Shown here: positions 1 through 7,927 of the stretch, one piece after another
How the letters are laid out: each line of letters starts with the position of its first letter
Numbering within the stretch: position 1 is the stretch's first letter
Assembly (NCBI RefSeq): GCF_013294115.1
Contig: NZ_JABSNP010000007.1
Span: 161,676 to 225,675, forward strand
Direction: 5' to 3'
Origin: Hymenobacter caeli
GTDB lineage: Bacteria > Bacteroidota > Bacteroidia > Cytophagales > Hymenobacteraceae
DNA: 64,000 nucleotides
Notes under the pieces: generated by a model
Databases searched by the model: none
The model's input: only the letters and a program-made list of their open reading frames with translations
What the model was told of the DNA's origin: nothing
Translations under genes and position numbers: made by a program

Positions 1-720
1 CAATAAGTTGTCTTCCACCTGAAAGAACGCTACTTGCCACATGATGGCCCTCAGCCGGGCCAGGGGCGCGGCCAGCGGCTGAAGCGGCCGCAGGGGCAGG
101 GCCGCCCGGTGCAGCGCCTGGCCCGCCCGACGCAAGCGGCCCAATTGCAGCAGCGGGCGAACACAGTTCCTAATCCGCTTGAGCTGCCAGAAGTGAAATA
201 CCGCATTGGTGAGGGCCAACACGAGCGTCCCCACCCAGAGCCCGGGGAGCCAAAAGCCCCCGAGCAACGTGGCCAATAGCCCCAGCGCGAGCAGCGGCGC
301 GAAGCGCGCGCCGGGCAGCGTGGGGAGGGGCTGCCCACTCAGTAAATCGGCCAAGTAGTACGCCTCGTGGGCCGTCAGCTGGTCGAGGGCGAGCAAGGCC
401 TGCCCGCGGGCCACGGGTTGCTGCGCCAGCAGGGTCGTGGCCGCATCGAACTCCTGCAAGGCGGCCTCGTCGGCGAGCGGGCTGCGTAACCGGTGGTAGA
501 GGCACTGCTGGCCTACCGGGCTCACCGTGGCATCGAGCAGTCCAAAGAGCAATTCGCCGTTCAGGTCCGCCCAGGTTTGGTCCGGTAGGCGCTGGTACGC
601 GGGCTCGTGCTGCACGTGGTCGTAGTAACGGGCCACCAAAGAGAAGTAGGGGGAGCGTGCAGGCGGCTGGTGCCAGGCCGCCTCCAGGCGGCGTAAGCGC
701 GTGCGGGAAGAAGTCCACAT
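1..720 (-). CDS. MutS-related ATPase, N-terminal part (runs off the window)
   Basis: The frame is open from an ATG at 720 to the window edge, giving 240 residues of a longer protein. The opening about 80 residues contain a YYDHVQHEP stretch followed by LLDATVSPVGQQCLYHRLRS. This resembles the start of the MutS-like proteins of Bacteroidota (about 600 residues), where a 'D..T.TxxGxxxLyxxLR.P' core/lever region precedes membrane segments and a C-terminal MutS ATPase. Two hydrophobic segments at about residues 141-180 (GLLATLLGGFWLPG and LWVGTLVLALTNAVFHF) fit that architecture. The ATPase domain would lie outside the window, so the assignment rests on the N-terminus only. These proteins are distinct from the mismatch-repair MutS, and their role is not established. 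No other gene is in its operon here. Confidence 0.7.
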   Translation of the reverse strand, partial: MWTSSRTRLRRLEAAWHQPPARSPYFSLVARYYDHVQHEPAYQRLPDQTWADLNGELLFGLLDATVSPVGQQCLYHRLRSPLADEAALQEFDAATTLLAQQPVARGQALLALDQLTAHEAYYLADLLSGQPLPTLPGARFAPLLALGLLATLLGGFWLPGLWVGTLVLALTNAVFHFWQLKRIRNCVRPLLQLGRLRRAGQALHRAALPLRPLQPLAAPLARLRAIMWQVAFFQVEDNLL

Positions 721-954
721 GAGAAGCAAGGGTAGCTACCAGGGCGTGGGCGGTGAGGTGAAGCCACTGGTGATTACGGGCAGTGTGAAGAGTAATTAAG
801 TAGTGCCTATGCGGAAAGTGCCACACTGGGTACAATAGCTGAGCGGGCCAAAAACCGCCCCTTTTTCAAGAAGTGCCCGGTTAGCAGCATTATGCTAATG
901 GATAAAAATCTGATAGGCGGGGCCCATCACCACCTTCTACCCACCAAAACGCCC
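721..954. other. Spacer between the MutS-like gene and the GH20 gene
   Basis: These 234 bases hold no convincing gene. The minus strand reads through in other frames only as high-GC shadows. A short palindrome, TTAGCAGCATTATGCTAA, lies near 882-899 and could be part of a weak terminator for neither gene in particular. A 7-of-8 match to the -7 element (TACCCTTG on the minus strand, 727-734) sits just before the MutS-like start but has no clear -33 partner. Confidence 0.5.
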
Positions 955-3012
955 CTACAGCCCCGTCAGCCGCCGCGCAGCCTTCACCACGGCCAGCTCG
1001 GCCTGGCCGGCGGGCAGCTGGGCGTCGTCGAGGGCGGCGCGGGCCGTCATTTGCCACACGGGCAGGGCGGGCTGGTTGGTTTCGAGCTGCGCGAGGCGCT
1101 CGAGCAGCACCGTGGCCAGGGCCCCCAGCCGCGTGGCGAGCGGGGCGTACTCGCTCAAGACGGGGCCTGCTAACAGCAGGGGCTGCAAGGCGGCGCTGGT
1201 GGCTTGCCAGCGCAGCAGCTGGGCCCGCAGCAGCAGCAGCTGCCGGGCCAGGGCGGGCGGGCGCACCGGGGCGGCCAGGCCGGCCAGTACACTGTCCACA
1301 GCCGTGCCAAACTCCCGGGCCACGTCCGATTCGGCCGGGGCGGCGTCCACGAGGCGGGTCAGGGGCGTTTGGGTGGTGTACTTGAAGCCCAGGAAATGGC
1401 GCTTGTAGTCCTTCACCGGCTCCAGCACGCCGGCCAGGGTGGTGAGGGGCCCCAGGGCCCCGGCCGGGGCCATTTGCCGCAGCAGCTGGGCCGGGGCGCG
1501 GCGGTGGCGCAGGCCCAGAGTTTCCAATTGAGCGGAGACCAAGGCCAGGCGGCGGTACAGGTCGGGCACGTCCTGGGTGGTGGCTTGGGGCGACCACAGC
1601 CGCTCGGCCACGGCCGCCGCCCGGGGCCAGACCCGCGAATCGTAAATAACTGAATCGGCGAACTCGCTCCACATGGCCGCCTCGCCGCCCAGCACCAGTT
1701 TTTGCTGGGCCGCGTCGAGGGGCGTGGCGGCGGGCAGCGGGTCGGCGGCGTAGGCGTCGGCGGCGGGGTGGTTCAGGTCGAGGTAGTAGCCGCTGGAGAG
1801 CAGGGCGGGGTGGCCCAGGCGCACGGCTTCGGCCAGGCCTTTGGCCCCGCGCCAGCTCTGGACGACGACTTCCCGGGGCAGGTCGGGGCCCAGGATTTCG
1901 TCCCAGCCCACCATTGTTTTGCCCCGGGCCTGCAAAATGGTCAGCACCTGCCGGTTGAAATACGTCTGGAGCTGGTGCTTGTCCACGGCCTGGCTGTCGG
2001 CCTTCAGCATCCGGTGCTCGCGCATGAAGGCCACGATGCGCGGGTTGCGCCGCCACTGCCGCCCGTCGTTTTCGTCGCCCCCCACGTGGAAGTACGGGTC
2101 GGGAAAGAGCCCGGCCATCTCCGTCAGCAGCGAATCGAGGAAGGCGTAGGTGCCGGATTTTGTGGGGTCGATGGCGATATTCAGCACCCCCCAGCGGATG
2201 GGCACGGCCTTCACGGAATCGTTGGAGCCCAGCCGGGGGTAGGCCGCCACCAGGGCCCCGGCGTGGCCCGGCAGGTCGAACTCGGGCACCACCCGAATGC
2301 CCCGCGCCGCGGCGTAGGCCACCACCTCGCGCACCTGGGCCTGGGTGTAGTAGCCGTCGGCCCCGGCCACTTGTTGCAGGCGCGGCAGCCGCTTGCTTTC
2401 CACCCGCCAGCCCTGGTCGTCGCACAAGTGCCAGTGCAGCACGTTCAGCTTCACGGCCGCCATGCCGTCGAGGTTGCGCTTAATAACGGCCACCGGCAGG
2501 AAGTGGCGGGCCGCGTCAATCAGCAGCCCGCGCCAGGCGAAGCGCGGCTGGTCCTGGATGTCGGCCTCGGGCAGGTAGCGGCCGGTTGTGGCGGGGCGGG
2601 GCAGCTGCTCGAGCGTGGCCAGGGCCCGCAGCACGCCCAGGCCGGTGGGCGCGTCAATCAGCACGCCGCCCGGCGTGATGCGCAGGCTGTAGCGCTCCTC
2701 GTCTAGCTTTTCGGGGCGGCCCGCCCGCCCGTAGCGGATTTGCAGCACCGGGCCGGGCGTGCGCGGGGCCCGGGCGGGGCCCTGCAAGCGGGCCAGGGTG
2801 CGCAAGGCGGCCGGCCGGATGGCCGGGTCGGCGGGGCCGGTGATTTGCAGGCGCAGCGGGGCTTTCAGGGCCAAGCGGCCGGTGCCCCAGCGCAGCTCGG
2901 TGGGCTGGGGCAGCAGGGGCGAGGGCTGGGCCGCCGCCGGGCGCGTCGTCAGCACCAGCAGCACCCAAAGCCACCTCGCCCATTCGCTCGCTTCACCGGC
3001 CTTGCGCGTCAT
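955..3012 (-). CDS. Secreted beta-N-acetylhexosaminidase, GH20
   Basis: A 685-residue glycoside hydrolase of family 20, which removes terminal beta-linked GlcNAc/GalNAc from chitooligosaccharides or glycans by substrate-assisted catalysis. A signal peptide (WLWVLLVLTTRPAAAQ) ends near residue 29. A GH20b-type N-terminal domain spans roughly 35-150, followed by the catalytic barrel. The barrel holds the HVGGDEN motif at 309-315, so the catalytic Asp-Glu pair is D313-E314, and the LHWHLCDDQGW signature at 192-202. A C-terminal region of about 180 residues follows. The ATG at 3012 is chosen over the upstream non-ATG start because it directly precedes the signal peptide. The gene stands alone, 96 bases downstream of DUF58 in the same direction. 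Periplasmic or surface location is inferred from the signal peptide. Confidence 0.9.
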   Translation of the reverse strand: MTRKAGEASEWARWLWVLLVLTTRPAAAQPSPLLPQPTELRWGTGRLALKAPLRLQITGPADPAIRPAALRTLARLQGPARAPRTPGPVLQIRYGRAGRPEKLDEERYSLRITPGGVLIDAPTGLGVLRALATLEQLPRPATTGRYLPEADIQDQPRFAWRGLLIDAARHFLPVAVIKRNLDGMAAVKLNVLHWHLCDDQGWRVESKRLPRLQQVAGADGYYTQAQVREVVAYAAARGIRVVPEFDLPGHAGALVAAYPRLGSNDSVKAVPIRWGVLNIAIDPTKSGTYAFLDSLLTEMAGLFPDPYFHVGGDENDGRQWRRNPRIVAFMREHRMLKADSQAVDKHQLQTYFNRQVLTILQARGKTMVGWDEILGPDLPREVVVQSWRGAKGLAEAVRLGHPALLSSGYYLDLNHPAADAYAADPLPAATPLDAAQQKLVLGGEAAMWSEFADSVIYDSRVWPRAAAVAERLWSPQATTQDVPDLYRRLALVSAQLETLGLRHRRAPAQLLRQMAPAGALGPLTTLAGVLEPVKDYKRHFLGFKYTTQTPLTRLVDAAPAESDVAREFGTAVDSVLAGLAAPVRPPALARQLLLLRAQLLRWQATSAALQPLLLAGPVLSEYAPLATRLGALATVLLERLAQLETNQPALPVWQMTARAALDDAQLPAGQAELAVVKAARRLTGL

Positions 3013-3044
3013 ATTCAGCCTAATAATTAGCTCAACAATGATTT

Positions 3045-3105
3045 TCTGCTTCAAAGTAATCGTCCACAAAATCCGTGAAATTCGCTAAAATCCGTGCCCA
3101 TCCGT
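3045..3105. repeat. Short dispersed repeat with 'aatccgtg' words
   Basis: The spacer between the GH20 gene and DUF58 contains repeated words of the type aatccgtg (AAAATCCGTGAAATTCGC, AAAATCCGTGCCCATCCGTGG). They resemble degenerate copies of the 'cacggattaacacggat' repeat found between genes in many bacteria. A related but not identical sequence forms the inverted repeat at 53037-53237. No promoter element is visible. Confidence 0.4.
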
Positions 3106-3108
3106 GGT

Positions 3109-4458
3109 TCATATCAATCCCCGGGCTTTGAATTCCAAGTATTTATTAATTGTATTCGCCGTCAAATCTTTCGGCGCGGTTAAGAGCGAGTAGATGCCGT
3201 AGCGCTGCAATTCGAGCACAATTTGGCGCTTTTCCTGGGTAAATTTCTCGGCGATGGTCTGGTTGTACACGTCCTCCGTGGTGTCGGCGGGGGCGGCGAG
3301 GTAGGCGCTCAACTCGGTGTTTTCAAAAAAAACGACCAGTAACAAATGGTCCCGGTTGAGGCGGCGCAGGTAGGGCAGCTGGCGCTCCAGGCCGTGCAGC
3401 GTCTCGAAATTGGTGAAGAGCACCAGCAGGCTGCGCTGCCGCACCCGGGCCCGCACGGTGGCGTAGAGCCCCGCAAAATCGGTTTCCAGGTACTGCGTTT
3501 TCTGGCGGTAGAGCACCTCCAGAATCTTGAGCAGGTGGCCGGGGCGGCGGTCGGCCAGCAGGGCGGCCCCGGGCTTGTTGGAGAAGGTGAGGAGCCCGGC
3601 TTTGTCGTGCTTGAGCAGGGCAATGTTGCTGAGCACCAGCGTGGCGTTGATGGCGTAGTCGAGCAGGCTGAGGCCGTCGAAGGGCATGCGCATCACCCGG
3701 CCCTTGTCGATGAGGCAGTACACGGACTGGGCCCGCTCGTCTTGGAAGTGGTTCACCACCAGGGCATCGGCGGCCCCGGTGCCGGCGCGGCGGGCGGTGG
3801 CCTTCCAGTTGAGGGTGCGCGGGTCGTCGCCGGCCACGTAGGGCCTTATTTGCTCGAACTCCTGGCTGTGGCCCACCCGCCGGATGCGCTTCACGCCCAC
3901 GTCGGTGAGGCGGTTGTGGATGGCCAGCAGCTCGTACTGCCGCATCTGCAAAAACGACGGGTACACGGGCACCACCCGGCGTTGGTCGTAGCGAAACCGC
4001 CGGCGCACCAGCCCCAGCGGCGAGGCGGCGTAGATGTTCAGGGCCCCGAACTCGTACTCGCCGCGCTTGGTGGGCCGCAGCTGGTAGCGAATCACCTGCG
4101 TTTCGCCCGGCCGGATGGCCGCCTTGAACAGCACGTCGCGCCGCTGGAACTGGTGCGGAATCTCGTCAATCGTCTCGGTCTGCGCCGCGAAGCGGTAGCG
4201 GTTTTCGAGGTACAGCTCCACGTCGTTGTCCGAGCCGTTGGCCAGCTTGTCGCCCAGCACCCGCCGCCCGAAAATGGGCGCGGCCCCGCCCTTGGCCGGC
4301 GCGTAGAGCAGCGCCGCGTCGAGCCCCACCAGGGCCCCCAGCAGCAGCCCGAGCACCTGCACCGGCCCCAGCAGCCACGGCAGAAAAAAGGCCACCGTGA
4401 AGCCCGCAATGAGAGCCACGAGCAGGTAAAAGAAGCGCGGAGTAAGAAAAAAGCTCAT
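3109..4458 (-). CDS. DUF58 domain protein (MoxR-associated)
   Basis: A 449-residue protein. Two hydrophobic segments lie at about residues 8-48 (FYLLVALIAGFTVAFFLPWL, then a second one), followed by a beta-rich region. The DUF58 core carries the family signature DPRTLNWKATAR near residue 215 and continues into a von Willebrand A-like fold. DUF58 proteins are nearly always encoded beside a MoxR AAA+ ATPase and are thought to act with it as a membrane-anchored chaperone or assembly pair; the substrate is unknown. Its ATG overlaps the stop of the upstream NADAR gene by four bases (4455-4458), which predicts translational coupling. MoxR itself lies one gene further upstream. Confidence 0.88.
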   Translation of the reverse strand: MSFFLTPRFFYLLVALIAGFTVAFFLPWLLGPVQVLGLLLGALVGLDAALLYAPAKGGAAPIFGRRVLGDKLANGSDNDVELYLENRYRFAAQTETIDEIPHQFQRRDVLFKAAIRPGETQVIRYQLRPTKRGEYEFGALNIYAASPLGLVRRRFRYDQRRVVPVYPSFLQMRQYELLAIHNRLTDVGVKRIRRVGHSQEFEQIRPYVAGDDPRTLNWKATARRAGTGAADALVVNHFQDERAQSVYCLIDKGRVMRMPFDGLSLLDYAINATLVLSNIALLKHDKAGLLTFSNKPGAALLADRRPGHLLKILEVLYRQKTQYLETDFAGLYATVRARVRQRSLLVLFTNFETLHGLERQLPYLRRLNRDHLLLVVFFENTELSAYLAAPADTTEDVYNQTIAEKFTQEKRQIVLELQRYGIYSLLTAPKDLTANTINKYLEFKARGLI

Positions 4459-5006
4459 CGGTTTTGCAATTGGTCCCGCACTTCCATCAGGGCAAAGCCC
4501 AGCAGGTTAGGCCCCCGCCAGCGGTCCGGGTGCTCGGCATCAGCCGCGTCGGCGGCCAGGCCGATGCCCCAAATGGTGTCCACTGGGCTGGCCTCGACCA
4601 GCACCCGGTCGTGCGTGTTGCGTAAAAATTCAGCCAATGCCGCGTGCTGGCTAAACTTGTGCAGGTTGCCAGCCTGCACGATTTCACATTTGTGCGCCTC
4701 CCACAGCTCCGGCTCGAAACCGCGAATTTCGCGCCCCAGCTTCTTGGCTTCGGCGGGGCTTTTGGTGGCTAGTATTTGATTTTCGATAAGCGAGTCGTTG
4801 AACAACCGGGCTTTTTCAGCCATCATCCAGTGCTCGGTAGAACGGTACGTGACGCCCGCCACCACAAAATCAACCGGCCACCATTGGCTCAGGCAGGATT
4901 TAGTGACGGTACCGTCTTTGCTTGGCTGGTTGCCCCAGAAGAACAGGTATTTCACGCGGTGGCTCTGCTCAAGCTGGCCAAGTAGCCAATCGGTTGAATA
5001 CTTCAC
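4455..5006 (-). CDS. NADAR family protein (YbiA-like N-glycosidase)
   Basis: A 183-residue single-domain protein matching the NADAR/YbiA family from end to end: FFWGNQP at 22-28, SQWWP at 40-44, YRSTEHWMMAEKA at 54-66, and LVEASPVDTIWGIGL at 136-150, with candidate catalytic residues E58 and E138. Family members cleave N-glycosidic bonds of riboflavin-pathway intermediates or of ADP-ribose adducts. They are also found in NAD/ADP-ribose-linked and counter-defence settings. The specific substrate cannot be read from the sequence. The ATG at 5006 fits the family length. The gene sits between moxR and DUF58, overlaps the DUF58 start by four bases, and follows an inverted repeat. It is an unusual member of this otherwise conserved cluster. 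Confidence 0.85.
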   Translation of the reverse strand: MKYSTDWLLGQLEQSHRVKYLFFWGNQPSKDGTVTKSCLSQWWPVDFVVAGVTYRSTEHWMMAEKARLFNDSLIENQILATKSPAEAKKLGREIRGFEPELWEAHKCEIVQAGNLHKFSQHAALAEFLRNTHDRVLVEASPVDTIWGIGLAADAADAEHPDRWRGPNLLGFALMEVRDQLQNR

Positions 5007-5032
5007 AACAAACTAATTAGCAGTAGGAAAAT

Positions 5033-5133
5033 GTAGAGACGCGACACTTCGCGTCTCGGCTGCTGAACGGTGGCTGGGTAATCGTTCCACGGCAACCGGG
5101 CAGCGATTAAGACGCGAAGTATCGCGTCTCTAC
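5033..5133. repeat. Inverted repeat pair of a REP-like element
   Basis: The left copy at 5033-5057 begins GTAGAGACGCGACACTTCGC. The right copy at 5110-5133 is its reverse complement with a single mismatch over 24 bases. Each copy is itself an imperfect palindrome (GAGACGCG...CGCGTCTC), so the pair can form two small hairpins or one large one. It fills the 134-base gap between moxR and the NADAR gene, where it could attenuate transcription or stabilise mRNA ends. Confidence 0.8.
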
Positions 5134-5140
5134 CCTAACA

Positions 5141-6289
5141 TTACCGCGGTACTTCTATTGACTGCACAATCTGCTGCACCACCTCGTCCGGCGTGCCGCC
5201 TTCCATTTCGCGCTCCGGCGTGAGCATCACGCGGTGGCGCAGCACGCTGGGGGCTAGAAATTGCACGTCTTCGGGCGTCACGAAATCGCGGCCGCGCAGG
5301 GCGGCCAGGGCCTTGGCTCCGTTCAGCAGGGCCAGCGAGGCGCGGGGCGACGCCCCCAGGTACAGGGCCTTGTGGGCGCGGGTCTGGCCCACGAGCTTGG
5401 CGATGTACTCCAGAATGTTGGGCTCGACGCGCTGCTGGCGCACTTGCTCGCGCAGCGCGGCCAGGTCGGCGGCGGTGAGGACGGGCTGTACGGATTCCAG
5501 CGCCGCGCCGCCGAAGCCGGCGTGGTGGCCCTGTAAAATCTGGATTTCCTCGGCCAGGCTGGGGTAGCCCACGCGCAGCTTGAAGAGGAAGCGGTCGAGC
5601 TGGGCCTCGGGCAGGCGGTAGGTGCCTTCCTGCTCCACCGGGTTTTGGGTGGCCAGCACCAGAAAGGGGGCCTGCATCACGTAAGTGGTGCCGTCCTGGG
5701 TCACGGTGCGCTCCTCCATCACCTCAAACAAGGCGGATTGCGTCTTGGCCGGGGCCCGGTTGATTTCGTCAATCAGCACCACGCTGGCGAAGATGGGCCC
5801 CGGCCGGAACTCGAACTCGCCGGTGTTCTGCCGGAATACCGACGTGCCCAGCACGTCGGCCGGCATCAGGTCGGGCGTGAACTGGATGCGGCTGAACGGC
5901 ACGGCCAGCGTGCGGGCCAGGAGCTTGGCCATGAGCGTTTTGGCTACGCCCGGTACGCCTTCGAGCAGCACGTGCCCGTCGGCCAGCACCGCCGTCAGCA
6001 GCAGTTCCAGCAAATCGGTCTGGCCAACGATGATTTTGCTGATTTCGGCCCGCACGGACTCGGCGCGGGCCGCGAGCTGGGCAAAGTCGGTGCGGGGCGC
6101 GAAGGTGCCGGCCGGCTCAGCCGCTTCCGTTGATGCGGCAGCCGCAATTGCTTCGGGCGGTGCGGCGGATTCGGGCATGGCTGCGGTTTCGGGCGACGTG
6201 GTTTCGGGCGACGCGGCAGGTGCGGCGGACAACAATTGGCCAGCGTCGGTCTCAGGCGTATGTTTAGGGGCGAAATCAGTGGGTTCCAT
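5141..6289 (-). CDS. MoxR family AAA+ ATPase
   Basis: A 382-residue AAA+ ATPase of the MoxR family, the chaperone-like partner of DUF58/VWA proteins. Walker A is GVPGVAKT at 111-118 and Walker B/DEAD-like is VLIDEINRAP at 171-180. The lid domain follows to about residue 380. The first about 65 residues form an Ala/Pro/Glu/Ser-rich, probably disordered tail that is longer than usual for the family. The ATG at 6289 is preferred to a TTG 63 bases upstream, because the longer form adds residues of unlike composition. The gene is followed by the REP-like pair and then the NADAR-DUF58 pair. It is preceded by a 126-base gap after the DUF4350 gene. Confidence 0.9.
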   Translation of the reverse strand: MEPTDFAPKHTPETDAGQLLSAAPAASPETTSPETAAMPESAAPPEAIAAAASTEAAEPAGTFAPRTDFAQLAARAESVRAEISKIIVGQTDLLELLLTAVLADGHVLLEGVPGVAKTLMAKLLARTLAVPFSRIQFTPDLMPADVLGTSVFRQNTGEFEFRPGPIFASVVLIDEINRAPAKTQSALFEVMEERTVTQDGTTYVMQAPFLVLATQNPVEQEGTYRLPEAQLDRFLFKLRVGYPSLAEEIQILQGHHAGFGGAALESVQPVLTAADLAALREQVRQQRVEPNILEYIAKLVGQTRAHKALYLGASPRASLALLNGAKALAALRGRDFVTPEDVQFLAPSVLRHRVMLTPEREMEGGTPDEVVQQIVQSIEVPR

Positions 6290-6323
6290 TGAGTGGTAAG
6301 AGGGGCAAAGAGGGCTGAAATTC

Positions 6324-6398
6324 GGGTAAAAAGCCGGTTTCCAGTCAATCAACGCCTGATAGTGGAATAATACAATTGGGTAAAAAGACGGTTTCTGG
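6324..6398. repeat. Two direct copies of a 21-base unit upstream of moxR
   Basis: GGGTAAAAAGCCGGTTTCCA (6324-6343) recurs as GGGTAAAAAGACGGTTTCTG (6378-6397), with 54 bases from start to start. The copies lie in the gap between the DUF4350 gene and moxR and may be a small duplication carrying a regulatory site. No promoter consensus is seen inside. Confidence 0.5.
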
Positions 6399-6415
6399 GT
6401 TCAGTGCAAAAATGC

Positions 6416-7927
6416 TCAGCGGCTCACTTCGCGGCGGAAGGCGTTGATGGCGCGGCTAAGCTGCAACAGGGCCCGGTCGTCGATTTGGGGGGCGGTGCGG
6501 GCCAGGTTCACCAGCCGCAGCAGCTCGTCCACGCGGGCGCGGGGCAGGCCGGCTTTCTGGCTCAGCCGCTCGCGGAAATCGTTGTCGCCCAGGTCGGGGC
6601 TGGCTTCGTGGAAGCGCACCCGCAGGTAGTCCAGGAACAGGGCCACCTTCTTTTCGGCGATGAGGGCGTGGTTGCGGCCCTGGCGGTAGAGCCCCGCCAC
6701 GGTGCGCGTGAAGAGCAGCGTGGTGTTGGGCAACGGCTTGAGGGTGGGGATGATGCGCTGCCGCCGCCGCGCTTCCACCAGCACAAACAGCAGGGCCCCC
6801 AGCAGCGTGAGGTAGTAGGCCCCGCGCAGGGCCGGGTGCGCCAGCAGCACCCGCAGCAGCGACTGCTCGCCCAGGGCCCCCTGCTTCTGGTACTCGTCCC
6901 ACCAGGTTTGGCGGGCGGGCAGGTAGGCCAGGGCCCCGGCGGCAAACCCGGCGGTGCGGGGCTGGAGGAAGTAGTAGTTCGTGAAGGCCAGCGGCACCGA
7001 ACACAGGTAGAAATGGCCCGCCCCGTGGTCGAGGCGCAGCAGCACGGCGCGGCCCTGGGCGTCGGTGGCCAGGGTGCGGCCGGTGGGCGGCGGCCCCCGC
7101 CGGGCCCCGGGCCCCGTCACCGAATCGAGCACGAGGCGGGCCCCGGCCGCGGCGGGCAGGCGGTAGCGGGCCCCGGCCAGCGCGGGGTTGGTGAAGCGCA
7201 GCGTCACGGAATCGGGGCGGGGGCGGCCCGGGGCCCCGGGGGGCAGGGTAGGGGCGGTGTCGTCGGTGCGCACGCCCAGGGCCCGGCCCAGCGGCCCGCC
7301 AAAGTCGTCGGCCGTGATGAACACGTCGTTGCCCCGCGCCACGAAGCCGAGCAAAGCCCGCAGGTCGGGCCGGCTGGCCGCGAAGCCGTCGTTGATGAAC
7401 AGGTAGTTGGCCCGCTCGGGGCGCAGGGGCAGCGAATCGGCCGCGGCCACGGTGGTACCCGAATCAGTCGCTTCTTCCTCTGAATCGGCTGCTGCTGTGG
7501 AATCTGCCGACGGGGAAGCCGTGCGCGTGGCCCCCGAATCGGCTGAATCGGTCGTGGCCACTGAATCGGCCGGAACTGCGGCGGCGGCCGAGTCGGGGGC
7601 GGCCGAATCTGGGGCCAAATCTGCGGCTGAGTCGGGGGCGGCCGGGGGCGGGCCGGTGGGGGTTTCGGGCACATCTACGCCCGCGTCGGGGGCGGCCCCG
7701 GTGAGCTGGCTGTAGGCGGGCAGGCGCACCACGGCCACCGAGTCGGTGCCGAGCAGGCGCGGGAGCTGGTCGAACAGCACAAAGGTGCCGTAAGGAATCT
7801 TGTCCTTGTTGAAGTACGTCGGCGTCCAGTCGAGCGGCTTGGGGCGGTTGTATTCCAGGGCCACGTAGCCCGCAAACAGCAGCCCGATGCCCAGCAGGTA
7901 CAGGCGGAAAGTGGAGAGCTGGCGCAT
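6416..7927 (-). CDS. DUF4350 domain membrane protein
   Basis: A 503-residue protein of the DUF4350 family, always found with MoxR/DUF58/DUF4129 genes. It has an N-terminal membrane segment (FRLYLLGIGLLFAGYVALEY, residues 6-25) and the family motif YFNKDKIPYGTFVLFDQLP. A GATase-like region follows (YLFINDGFA...LLGFVARGNDVFITADDFGG), then a second hydrophobic segment near residue 360 and a cytoplasmic tail. Between about residues 85 and 170 lies a low-complexity Asp-Ser-Ala/Pro stretch with repeated DSA units that looks disordered. The ATG at 7927 overlaps the TGA of DUF4129 (TGATG), so the two are coupled. The function is unknown; a membrane complex with MoxR/DUF58 is inferred from conserved neighbourhood. 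Confidence 0.82.
   Translation of the reverse strand: MRQLSTFRLYLLGIGLLFAGYVALEYNRPKPLDWTPTYFNKDKIPYGTFVLFDQLPRLLGTDSVAVVRLPAYSQLTGAAPDAGVDVPETPTGPPPAAPDSAADLAPDSAAPDSAAAAVPADSVATTDSADSGATRTASPSADSTAAADSEEEATDSGTTVAAADSLPLRPERANYLFINDGFAASRPDLRALLGFVARGNDVFITADDFGGPLGRALGVRTDDTAPTLPPGAPGRPRPDSVTLRFTNPALAGARYRLPAAAGARLVLDSVTGPGARRGPPPTGRTLATDAQGRAVLLRLDHGAGHFYLCSVPLAFTNYYFLQPRTAGFAAGALAYLPARQTWWDEYQKQGALGEQSLLRVLLAHPALRGAYYLTLLGALLFVLVEARRRQRIIPTLKPLPNTTLLFTRTVAGLYRQGRNHALIAEKKVALFLDYLRVRFHEASPDLGDNDFRERLSQKAGLPRARVDELLRLVNLARTAPQIDDRALLQLSRAINAFRREVSR

Noticed and set aside
170..835. A 221-codon minus frame at the window start
   Set aside because: The neighbouring frame from the ATG at 720 has clear MutS-like sequence; the 221-codon frame is Arg/Ala/Pro-rich and overlaps it.
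890..2425. A 511-codon minus frame overlapping the GH20 gene
   Set aside because: The GH20 frame has a signal peptide and catalytic motifs; this frame is Arg/Pro/Ala-rich and has none.
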